Source: Rhodobacteraceae bacterium UBA7436 (lineage in GTDB: Bacteria > Pseudomonadota > Alphaproteobacteria > Rhodobacterales > Rhodobacteraceae). Taken from it: a stretch of 11,629 nucleotides of DNA. The translations under genes were made by a program, and so were the position numbers. The stretch covers positions 1 to 11,629 of the forward strand of contig DLQI01000132.1 in NCBI GenBank assembly GCA_002478745.1, given 5' to 3'. Below are positions 1-6,279 of this stretch, piece by piece. Each line of letters opens with the position of its first letter. The stretch's first letter is position 1. Below the pieces are notes generated by a model, which was given only the letters and a program-made list of their open reading frames with translations, searched no databases and had not been told where the DNA came from.

Positions 1-84
1 GGCATATTCTGATGAACAAACAACAACTTCATAAAACTCTTCCAACCGTAAACTAAAAATTGGCCTACTGGACCGTGACAGGTT

Positions 85-486
85 TTAAGCTAAAAGGGCA
101 GCATCCAAGAACGCGCGCATTTTGCGTTCATAAGGTTCGTTGACCACGCGCGTGACTTCCGCCCCTTGCTTCATGACGATTAGGGTCGAATGTCGTTTGA
201 CCCGCAGACGATCCGCGAACTGGGATTGCCCAAAAGTATCCCAGTCTACATTCACAAATGACAGCGTGTTGTACTCTGTATTTTCAGCCATCAATTTGGC
301 CATCAGCTCTAGTTTTTCGTTACAGGTGTGTGACCATGTTGCCCGAAAATTTAGGATTACTGTCTGTTCTGTTTGCTTTAGCTGCTCCCAAGTTGCAGGG
401 GAGTATTCCACCAAACTGTAGGCCTGCGCAGCCATTGGCAACAAAAGCGTTGTGGTAGAGGCCATCAAAAATATGCGACGTTTCAT
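85..486 (-). CDS. Exported thioredoxin-fold protein, degenerate active site
   Basis: A 133-residue protein with a Sec-type signal peptide: basic MKRR, a hydrophobic stretch to about residue 20, and a probable cleavage after AQA at about residue 22, so the mature part should be periplasmic. The rest fits one short thioredoxin fold: a beta strand at 43-48 (TVILNF), then the active-site position at 51-55, then a central FVNVDWD strand and a STLIVMKQG strand. Instead of WCxxC the protein has W51-S-H-T-C55, so the first, nucleophilic cysteine is Ser. The residue before Thr where thioredoxins carry the cis-proline is also Ser (KRHST). It therefore cannot work as an ordinary dithiol oxidoreductase; a single-cysteine or binding role is possible. 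The start is supported by GGAG about eight bases upstream. It lies 68 bases downstream of the exporter gene on the same strand, so the two may be co-transcribed. Fold assignment is fairly sure, role unknown. Confidence 0.8.
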   Translation of the reverse strand: MKRRIFLMASTTTLLLPMAAQAYSLVEYSPATWEQLKQTEQTVILNFRATWSHTCNEKLELMAKLMAENTEYNTLSFVNVDWDTFGQSQFADRLRVKRHSTLIVMKQGAEVTRVVNEPYERKMRAFLDAALLA

Positions 487-554
487 TGGTGTCTCCGACG
501 TGAAATCTATTGGCGAACCATAAGGAACAAAAACGGCTCTGATAAGGTCGACAA

Positions 555-1424
555 TTAGGTTTTTGTTTGGCGTGACAGTTGTACCGCTAAAATGCCTGCA
601 GCGATTATCACAACGCCTACAATGTCATACAACCCTAACTGCTCTCCCAAGATAACGGCGGCAATTGCTACCCCAAAGAATGGGTTGAGAAAGTGAAACG
701 TTGCTGCGCGCACAGCCCCAATCCGCTCGACCAATTTGAACCATATCCAGGTTGCTAAAAGCCCTGGCGCTAAAGTGGTGTAGATAAAGGCAACGATCAG
801 TGGTGAACTTAAGTTCACAGTGATCGTTTCCGTTGCAATTGAAGCGATTGCCAATATTGCGGAACCTACTAACATTTGTAGCCCAACAATCATCAACAGG
901 TTTCCGCCCGAGGATGCATTGCGCATAGAAAGCGTTGCAACCGTCAAGGCGACAGCCGCAATGATACACAGTGCTATCCCTGTCGCGTCCACGCCAGCCT
1001 CAATCCTTGTCGCCATGATCATCGTGACACCAACGATCCCCAGTACAAGACCTGCCATGCCAAATATCGGGAGACGTTCTTTAAAGAATAACCATCCCGC
1101 AACAGCGACCATCAATGGCATGCTTGAGGCAATGATTGAGGCAACAGATGCTTCGATTGTTTGCATCGCGTAAAAGTTCAGACCTAGGTACAGGGCGTTC
1201 TGGCACATCCCAAAAACGAAAGTGGCTTTCCATTGCTCTGATGTCAGCCGCATGGATTGCCCCAACGCGCGGGCAATCGTGACCCCAATCAAACCTGATA
1301 GGAAGAAGCGTAAAGCAAGAGATGCTAACGGGGGGGCATCAACCACGATAATGCGGGCGGATGTGAAGGCTGATGACCAAATCAGTGCGAACAAAAGTCC
1401 CATGCCGATTGCACGTAAGTCCAT
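555..1424 (-). CDS. DMT superfamily transporter (EamA family)
   Basis: A 289-residue, very hydrophobic protein of the length usual for ten-helix drug/metabolite transporters, built as two tandem EamA repeats of about five helices each. The first repeat opens with FALIWSSAFTSAR, a typical EamA start. The end of that repeat has the pattern ASIIASSMPLMVAVAGWLFFKERL, and the matching signature in the second repeat is NPFFGVAIAAVILGEQL. Such proteins sit in the inner membrane and export amino acids or other small metabolites, or take up solutes; the substrate cannot be read from sequence. The start is supported by a GGTGGAG ribosome site about eight bases upstream. It follows the HU gene but is separated from it by an intrinsic terminator, so it probably has its own promoter. 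A possible leader hairpin overlaps the ribosome site (separate entry). Confidence 0.92.
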   Translation of the reverse strand: MDLRAIGMGLLFALIWSSAFTSARIIVVDAPPLASLALRFFLSGLIGVTIARALGQSMRLTSEQWKATFVFGMCQNALYLGLNFYAMQTIEASVASIIASSMPLMVAVAGWLFFKERLPIFGMAGLVLGIVGVTMIMATRIEAGVDATGIALCIIAAVALTVATLSMRNASSGGNLLMIVGLQMLVGSAILAIASIATETITVNLSSPLIVAFIYTTLAPGLLATWIWFKLVERIGAVRAATFHFLNPFFGVAIAAVILGEQLGLYDIVGVVIIAAGILAVQLSRQTKT

Positions 1425-1434
1425 TTTCGTTCTC

Positions 1435-1492
1435 CACCCTATTTCTCAAATGACCCTTTCGCAAAACAGGTCAGTGTTCAAGGGATAGGGTG
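1435..1492 (-). promoter_or_regulatory. Inverted repeat in the exporter leader, overlapping its ribosome site
   Basis: On the minus strand an 8-base arm CACCCTAT (1492-1485) and its exact complement ATAGGGTG (1442-1435) enclose 42 bases. A nested CCCTT (1484-1480) can pair with AAGGG (1458-1454) inside. The downstream arm runs directly into the GGTGGAG ribosome site of the exporter gene, so a folded leader RNA could hide it. Seen directly: the repeat and its position. Inferred: a regulatory function. It matches no riboswitch family I can name. Confidence 0.35.
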
Positions 1493-1497
1493 CGCAA

Positions 1498-1527
1498 ACA
1501 AAAAGGGCCGCCACATTGGCGACCCTT
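1498..1527 (-). terminator. Rho-independent terminator after the HU gene
   Basis: Read on the minus strand, AAGGGTCGCC (1527-1518), a five-base loop AATGT and GGCGGCCCTT (1512-1503) form a ten-pair stem with one G-U wobble, followed at once by TTTTTGTTTG. It lies about 25 bases past the HU stop codon and before the exporter leader, so it should end HU transcription and isolate it from the exporter. Confidence 0.88.
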
Positions 1528-1551
1528 CCTGAATTCATGCAGAATGAAGGC

Positions 1552-1839
1552 TTAACCGTTCACGCTGTCTTTCAACGCTTTTGCGATTGTCATTTTGACA
1601 ACTTTGTCTGCGTCTTTTTTGAACTGCTCGCCAGTTGCAGGGTTACGAACCATGCGCTCTGGACGTTCGCGGCAATAGATTTTGCCAACGCCTGGCAAAG
1701 TGACTGCGCCACCACCAGAAACTTCTTTTGTGATCAGTGCACATACTGCTTCAAGAGCTGCGCCTGCTGCTTTTTTGTCTGCGCCCATTTCTTCAGCCAG
1801 TGCGGCGACAAGTTGGGTTTTTGTCATTGGTTTAGCCAT
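1552..1839 (-). CDS. hup: HU-family DNA-binding protein
   Basis: A 95-residue histone-like protein of the HU/IHF fold, which binds and bends DNA as a dimer in the nucleoid. The N-terminal helices read MTKTQLVAALAEEMG, followed by TLPGVGKIYCRERPER leading into the DNA-binding arm. The arm carries RNPATG, matching the RNPxTG tip whose proline intercalates into DNA in HU and IHF. The C-terminus KALKDSVNG matches the HU ending KALKDAVN. The start at 1839 is chosen over upstream in-frame starts because GGAG lies about eight bases before it and because HU proteins begin just before the TKxQLV helix. It is a lone gene with its own terminator. Chromosomal HU is usually highly expressed; whether it pairs with a second HU subunit elsewhere cannot be seen. 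Confidence 0.95.
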   Translation of the reverse strand: MAKPMTKTQLVAALAEEMGADKKAAGAALEAVCALITKEVSGGGAVTLPGVGKIYCRERPERMVRNPATGEQFKKDADKVVKMTIAKALKDSVNG

Positions 1840-1896
1840 TTTCAGGTCTCCTTCGTCCGCCCGATGTTGGGCCTCATTTAAAGAATGTAACGGAAT

Positions 1897-1914
1897 GTTG
1901 TGACCAAACACAAC
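1897..1914. promoter_or_regulatory. Palindrome upstream of the HU gene
   Basis: GTTGTG, six spacer bases (ACCAAA) and CACAAC form a perfect 6+6 inverted repeat 58-75 bases upstream of the HU start codon. On the minus strand TTGTGT followed 17 bases later by TTACAT could be a weak -35/-10 pair overlapping it. Position and symmetry suggest an operator or promoter element, but no regulator is recognised and such short repeats can occur by chance. Confidence 0.25.
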
Positions 1915-1969
1915 GAATTGTAGCAGGCAAAAGCAGTAAAATATGTGATTTTAGTGCTTTTTTTCGGAT

Positions 1970-3436
1970 TTATAGGAATGCGGTTTCCTCAAAAGATCTT
2001 AATTTGCGGCTTTGGATGCGTTCTAGCGGCATTTCACGTAAATGTTCCATCGCCCGAATTCCGATCATTAAGTGATTTGCGACCTGGGTTTTGTAGAAAT
2101 CTGAGGCCATTCCAGGCAGTTTTAGCTCCCCATGGAGTGGCTTGTCAGAGACACAAAGTAAGGTGCCATATGGCACGCGGAATCGGTATCCGTTGGCCGC
2201 AATCGTTGCGCTTTCCATGTCTAAAGCGACAGCGCGTGACTGGCTGAGGCGTTGAACTGGGCCAGATTGATCGCGCAATTCCCAGTTGCGATTATCGATG
2301 GTTGCGACGGTTCCTGTCCGCATGATCCGCTTCAGTTCAAATCCCTCAAGTTTGGTCACTTGGGCCACGGCGGTTTCCAGCGCGATCTGAATTTCTGCTA
2401 AGGCTGGGATTGGGACCCAAACAGGTAGGTCGTCGTCCAGAACGTGGTCTTCACGTAAGTAAGCATGTGCCAAAACGAAATCGCCTAAGGCTTGGGTGTT
2501 GCGCAATCCAGCACAGTGACCAACCATCAACCATGCATGTGGGCGTAAGACCGCGATATGGTCAGTTGCGGTCTTGGCGTTTGAAGGGCCAACACCGATG
2601 TTGACCAACGTGATGCCAGAACCATCAGCACGCTTTAGGTGGTAGGTCGGCATTTGTGGCGTTTTGTCTGAGGTCGAAAGTTCCTCGTCGCCTTTGGTGA
2701 TCACTTCATTCCCTGTTGAGACAAAGGCGGTATACCCGCTTTGGGGATCACTCAATTGGCTGCGTGCGTAGGATTCAAATTCGGACACATAGAACTGGTA
2801 GTTTGTGAACAAGACGTGGTTTTGGAAATGGGATGGATCAGTCGCCGTGTAATGTGACAAGCGCGCTAACGAATAATCGACGCGTTGCGCGGTGAACGGG
2901 GCCAGTGGTCCGGTGTCGTCTGGCGATACATATGTACCATTCACGATATCATCGTTTGTTGTGCTAAGGTCCGGCACATCAAAGAAGTCACGCAGTGTGA
3001 AGTCTGCCGCGCCTTCTTGGGGTACAGTGATGTTAGGGTCACTTGCTACTGCGAAGTGAACTGGGATTGGCGTGGTCGAAGACATCACTTGGACGGATGT
3101 TTTATGGTTTTCGATCAGCAATCCGATTTGTTGAATTAGATAGTCACGAAACAGGTCGGGGCGGGTGATTGTCGCCGCATATGTGCCCGGTGATGAGACG
3201 TGGCCAAATGCCAATCTAGTATCAATTTTGGCAAAGCTGGTCGTGGTTATGCGCACCTCTGGGTAAAACGCGCGAATGCGTCCCTTTGGTGCGCCGTCAA
3301 CCATTGCCGTGGTGAAAGCACCACATAAGAATTCGGTTGCTTCGGTGTACAACTTTTCCAGCTGTATAACTGCGGATGCTGCGTCATCAAATTGTTTTGG
3401 GGCGTCTACGTCGGGTGTTGTAATCTCTTTGCTCAT
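1970..3436 (-). CDS. amn: AMP nucleosidase
   Basis: A 488-residue cytoplasmic enzyme (E. coli Amn has 484) that hydrolyses AMP to adenine and ribose 5-phosphate (EC 3.2.2.4). The N-terminal half (about 1-180) is the Amn-specific domain, with GRIRAFYPEVRITT and SSPGTYAATITRPDLF. The C-terminal half (about 240-465) is a nucleoside-phosphorylase-type domain: TLVNIGVGPSNAKTATDH, MVGHCAGLR at 304-312, the DMES motif at 406-409 that contacts the ribose, and CVSDKPLHGELKLPG, whose Asp431 matches the catalytic Asp of the E. coli enzyme. No key residue is missing. It starts one base after the ade stop codon, with only a weak GAGA ribosome site, so translation is likely coupled. The enzyme drains AMP under high energy charge and feeds adenine to the deaminase encoded just upstream. 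No clear hairpin terminator follows. Confidence 0.96.
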   Translation of the reverse strand: MSKEITTPDVDAPKQFDDAASAVIQLEKLYTEATEFLCGAFTTAMVDGAPKGRIRAFYPEVRITTTSFAKIDTRLAFGHVSSPGTYAATITRPDLFRDYLIQQIGLLIENHKTSVQVMSSTTPIPVHFAVASDPNITVPQEGAADFTLRDFFDVPDLSTTNDDIVNGTYVSPDDTGPLAPFTAQRVDYSLARLSHYTATDPSHFQNHVLFTNYQFYVSEFESYARSQLSDPQSGYTAFVSTGNEVITKGDEELSTSDKTPQMPTYHLKRADGSGITLVNIGVGPSNAKTATDHIAVLRPHAWLMVGHCAGLRNTQALGDFVLAHAYLREDHVLDDDLPVWVPIPALAEIQIALETAVAQVTKLEGFELKRIMRTGTVATIDNRNWELRDQSGPVQRLSQSRAVALDMESATIAANGYRFRVPYGTLLCVSDKPLHGELKLPGMASDFYKTQVANHLMIGIRAMEHLREMPLERIQSRKLRSFEETAFL

Positions 3437-3437
3437 T

Positions 3438-5234
3438 TTACGTCTCTATTACGGGTATAAATTCAAATGTACGCACGTCGACCAATCCAAGGTCTGAAAT
3501 GCGCAGTTCAGGTATCACGACTAGGGCCAGCAACGAATGTTGCATGTAGGCATTGTTCAAGGTGCAGCCGCAGTCGCGCATCGCTTGCATCATTTTTTCG
3601 GCACTCGCAGCCACTTCGGTTGCGGGTTTGTCAGACATAAGACCTGCAATAGGTAGTTTAACCAATGCTGTTTCTTGTCCGTCTTGATAGATCGTGATTC
3701 CGCCACCGACCTCAGCCAGACGGTTGGCGGCCATTGCCATATGCGCACGATCTGTTCCCACAACGATCATATGATGGCTGTCATGCGCCACGGTTGAGGC
3801 CATTGCCATTTTGCCCCCATACCCAAAGCCTGAAACAAAGGCGTTGACTACACCACCTGTCGCGCGGTGTCGCTCAACCAGCGCAATTTGACAGGTGCCA
3901 TTCGCGCCTTCAACCAACCCATCGGAAACCGGCAGATCCATTTTTAGCGCTTTGGTAGGTGCCTGATTTTCGACAACACCAATCACATTGGCCGTAACCG
4001 AATTTGCGCCACTCGGTGCGCTAACTTCAAAGTCAGTCGCTGAAAGGGTTTTACCCATGTTGACGGTTTGGCGCGCACTGTCGGGCCAATCCAAATGCGG
4101 GCAGTCTGTGATGATCGTGCCGTCCACTGCAATAAGTTGCCCACGGGCAAGTACTTTCTCAATGGTTAACGTTCGTAGATCAGAAGTTAGAATAACATCG
4201 GCACGCCGTCCCGGAGTCAGCGATCCAATCTCGCGTTCTAGGCCGAAATGGGTGGCCGTATTGATCGTGGCCATCTGCAAAGCCACCAGAGGATCACACC
4301 CACATTCGATTGCATGGCGCACTGCGCGGTTCATGTGCCCGTCATTGACCAAGGTGCCAGAGTGACAATCATCGGTGCATAGGATCATGTTGCGTGAATC
4401 CAAACCCTTTTCGGTGATTGCAGTGATTTGGCTTTCGACATCATACCATGCAGAGCCAAGGCGGATCATAGACCGCATTCCTTGGCGCATGCGCGCTATA
4501 GCATCCTCCTCGCAAGTTCCCTCATGATCATCCGCGGGGCCGCCCGCGACATACGCGGCAAAGGCAGGGCCCAGATCAGGAGAAGCATAATGCCCGCCCA
4601 CGGTTTTGCCTGCGTTTTGCGTGGCTGCAATCTCGGCCAACATTTTGAGATCGGCGTTACTGACGCCCGGAAAATTCATCATCTCGCCCAAGCCAATGAT
4701 ACCTGGCCAAGTCATGGCCTCTGCCACATCTTCGGCACTGATTTCAAAACCAGTTGTTTCCATGCCGGGAGCTGATGGGGCGCAAGACGGCATCTGTGTG
4801 AAGACATTGATGGGCTGCAACAACGCCTCGTCATGCATGAAGCGTACGCCCTCAAGACCAAGAACGTTGGCGATCTCATGGGGGTCTGTGAACATTGACG
4901 TCGTGCCGTGTGGGATAACCGCACGCGCAAATTCTGCAGGGGTCAACATGCCTGATTCAATATGCATGTGGCCATCGCAAAGGCCCGGGATCATGTAGCG
5001 ACCTTCGGCTTCGATCACCTCAGTGTCGTCTCCAATGCAATAGCTTGCGTCAGGTACGACACAGGCAATCCGCCCGTGCGTGATGGCGATGTCATGATTA
5101 GGAAGGGTTTCACGGGTGTGTACATTTACCCAGATACCGCCACGAATGACGCTCTGTGCAGGCGTGCGTCCTGCGGCTACTTCTATCAGATGGGGGGCGA
5201 CGTCGGGCCAGCTTGGGAAAGGGTGATGTTCCAT
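3438..5234 (-). CDS. ade: Adenine deaminase
   Basis: A 598-residue amidohydrolase-fold metalloenzyme that converts adenine to hypoxanthine and ammonia (EC 3.5.4.2); about 590-600 residues is usual for the family. Visible metal and active-site motifs are CDGHMHIESG at 86-95 (His89, His91), GLGEMMN with Glu184, GGHYASPD with His215, DDHEGT with His237, and CTDDCHSGT with Asp288/289. The small composite domain is formed from both ends (APHLIEVAAG...RGGIWVNV and PGRRADVILTSDL). A C-terminal adenine-deaminase domain follows from about residue 420, with GTDRAHMAMAANRLAEVGGG near its core. The start at 5234 is preferred over an upstream in-frame start at 5333 because the extra 33 residues are cysteine-rich, unlike the family, and would overlap arsC. 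It is the first gene of an operon with amn, so the pair performs AMP to adenine to hypoxanthine. Confidence 0.95.
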   Translation of the reverse strand: MEHHPFPSWPDVAPHLIEVAAGRTPAQSVIRGGIWVNVHTRETLPNHDIAITHGRIACVVPDASYCIGDDTEVIEAEGRYMIPGLCDGHMHIESGMLTPAEFARAVIPHGTTSMFTDPHEIANVLGLEGVRFMHDEALLQPINVFTQMPSCAPSAPGMETTGFEISAEDVAEAMTWPGIIGLGEMMNFPGVSNADLKMLAEIAATQNAGKTVGGHYASPDLGPAFAAYVAGGPADDHEGTCEEDAIARMRQGMRSMIRLGSAWYDVESQITAITEKGLDSRNMILCTDDCHSGTLVNDGHMNRAVRHAIECGCDPLVALQMATINTATHFGLEREIGSLTPGRRADVILTSDLRTLTIEKVLARGQLIAVDGTIITDCPHLDWPDSARQTVNMGKTLSATDFEVSAPSGANSVTANVIGVVENQAPTKALKMDLPVSDGLVEGANGTCQIALVERHRATGGVVNAFVSGFGYGGKMAMASTVAHDSHHMIVVGTDRAHMAMAANRLAEVGGGITIYQDGQETALVKLPIAGLMSDKPATEVAASAEKMMQAMRDCGCTLNNAYMQHSLLALVVIPELRISDLGLVDVRTFEFIPVIET

Positions 5235-5286
5235 GTTCCGATTATTCAGGGATTTGCAGCAGGCGCAAGGGCGTTCGTATCGTGTC

Positions 5287-5316
5287 TTGTAACTGTTACA
5301 CTGCGTGGGGTATTTA
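5287..5316 (+). promoter_or_regulatory. Candidate arsC promoter, possibly giving a leaderless mRNA
   Basis: TTGTAA (5287-5292) and TATTTA (5311-5316) are separated by 18 bases and resemble sigma-70 -35 and -10 elements. Transcription starting about seven bases past the -10 element would begin at or just before the arsC ATG at 5323. The sequence directly upstream of that ATG has no Shine-Dalgarno element, which agrees with a leaderless transcript. This is inferred from motifs alone. Confidence 0.35.
5288..5300. promoter_or_regulatory. 13-bp palindrome between ade and arsC
   Basis: TGTAAC-T-GTTACA is a perfect inverted repeat in the 88-base divergent region, 54 bases before the ade start and 23 before the arsC start. 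It overlaps the proposed arsC -35 element, where a bound repressor would block transcription. The TGTnnnnnnnACA form suits many dimeric regulators (GntR-type, for instance), but the regulator cannot be named. I do not recognise it as a known ArsR operator. Confidence 0.4.
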
Positions 5317-5322
5317 GAGTGC

Positions 5323-5751
5323 ATGGATATCACAATACATCACTTTCCCGAATGCGGGACATCAACCCACACACTGCAAATCATTCGTGACGCAGGTTAC
5401 GATCCTATCGTTGTGGAATATATGAAAACGGGCTGGACAAAGCAGCAGTTAATTGAGCTTTTTGAAGCCGCTGACATGACAGCTCGCCGTGCCTTGCGCA
5501 TACACAAAACCAACGCAAAAGAGCTGGGTTTGACGGCAGAGGGTGTAAGTGAAGAAGCGATTATTGACGCTATGATTCAGTTCCCCAAACTGGTGAACCG
5601 CCCGATTGTTGTAACAGAATATGGAACAGCATTGTGTCGTCCATCAGAAGACGTTCTTGAACTGCTGCCTAAGTGGCCTGCAGGACCTTACAACGCTAAA
5701 AACGGAACACTGTTGATTGATGAAGAAGGCAAACGCGTCGATTTATCATGA
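5323..5751 (+). CDS. arsC: Arsenate reductase, glutaredoxin-dependent ArsC type
   Basis: A 142-residue enzyme matching the E. coli/R773 ArsC length and plan, reducing arsenate to arsenite in the cytoplasm with glutaredoxin and glutathione. The catalytic Cys11 lies in HHFPECGTST, and the three arginines that bind arsenate are present as Arg59 (RRALR), Arg93 (VNRPIVVT) and Arg106 (ALCRPSE). Each sits exactly one residue before its R773 counterpart. The ELGL and LIDEEGKRV segments also match. The ATG at 5323 is chosen because it gives the family N-terminus; the in-frame GTG at 5305 only adds unrelated residues. No arsenite pump (arsB/acr3), arsR or arsH is seen nearby, so this may be a stand-alone housekeeping copy. 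The next gene starts 32 bases downstream on the same strand. Confidence 0.93.
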   Translation: MDITIHHFPECGTSTHTLQIIRDAGYDPIVVEYMKTGWTKQQLIELFEAADMTARRALRIHKTNAKELGLTAEGVSEEAIIDAMIQFPKLVNRPIVVTEYGTALCRPSEDVLELLPKWPAGPYNAKNGTLLIDEEGKRVDLS

Positions 5752-5783
5752 CAACGTCGAAGTGATTGTGCCATGTTTTTGAT

Positions 5784-6203
5784 ATGGATTATGAAACAGT
5801 AAGTCCCCAAGGCTTTGGTAAATCTTTGCGCGGATTAGGCTTGAACCTAGTCGTTCGAGATGTGGTGAAGCAGTGTGATTTTCTTGCTGCGGTATTCGAT
5901 ATGAAAACGCATCGCGTTTCCGCCGAATTTGCCATCGTGACCTACGGTGCTCAAGTGTTCCAGTTGCACAGCGACGGTACCTATCACTCCAATCCATTGC
6001 TCGGGCTATTGCCTGACAACCCACCGCGAGGCGCTGGGCTTGAGATACGTCTTTATGACACCAATCCTGAAGAAGCTGTTGAGCGGGCAAAGGTGACAGA
6101 TGCCGTTGTTTTGCAAGAGCCCACGGATAAACCACATGGCCTATGAGAGGTGTATATCTTGTGTGAAAATGGATATGCTTGGGTCCCATCACGTTCTTTG
6201 TAA
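5784..6203 (+). pseudogene. VOC/glyoxalase-superfamily gene interrupted by an in-frame TGA
   Basis: The reading frame from ATG 5784 gives a VOC (vicinal oxygen chelate) fold protein: MDYETVSPQGFGKSLRGLGL, NLVVRDV, the FAIVTYGAQVFQLHSDGTY strand region, GAGLEIRLYD, and EPTDKPHGL. The frame then meets TGA at 6144-6146 (codon 121). Read through, it continues in frame as EVYILCENGYAWVPSRSL and stops at TAA 6201-6203, for a total of 139 codons. That tail is the expected C-terminal strand of this protein type, where relatives as I recall them carry Arg at the TGA position; CGA to TGA is a single C-to-T change. So either the gene is a recent nonsense pseudogene, the last 18 residues are dispensable, the stop is read through, or it is a sequencing error. 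The protein would be a putative glyoxalase/dioxygenase-like enzyme of unknown substrate. It probably shares the arsC transcript. An ATG at 5748 overlapping the arsC stop is in the same frame but is closed by TGA at 5763. Confidence 0.8.
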
Positions 6204-6279
6204 AACGTGTAATTTATCGCGTGACAAAATGGTCTAGTTTAGCCACGCTTCATTTCAAACGTCACTGAGGAGACTTGAA

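Noticed and set aside
1..84. Possible gene end or regulatory site at the left edge
   Set aside because: Short frames on both strands end quickly, no motif is readable and no hairpin with a T-run follows the thioredoxin-fold gene, so nothing can be supported here.
5235..5333. 33-residue N-terminal extension of adenine deaminase
   Set aside because: The extension is cysteine-rich, unlike the family, and would overlap the start of arsC; the ATG at 5234 gives the normal length and N-terminus.
5748..5765. ATG overlapping the arsC stop (ATGA), in frame with the VOC gene
   Set aside because: The frame closes at TGA 5763-5765 after five codons, and the VOC family N-terminus fits the ATG at 5784. 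A second old nonsense mutation is possible but unsupported.
5746..6192. 148-codon minus-strand open frame opposite the VOC gene
   Set aside because: It is antisense to a frame with clear VOC-family motifs, has no recognisable motif or ribosome site, and its composition is that of a shadow frame.
6204..6279. Promoter or terminator between the VOC gene and the aldolase-fold gene
   Set aside because: Only weak imperfect repeats and no convincing -35/-10 pair were seen; the ribosome site GAGGAG is the only firm element.
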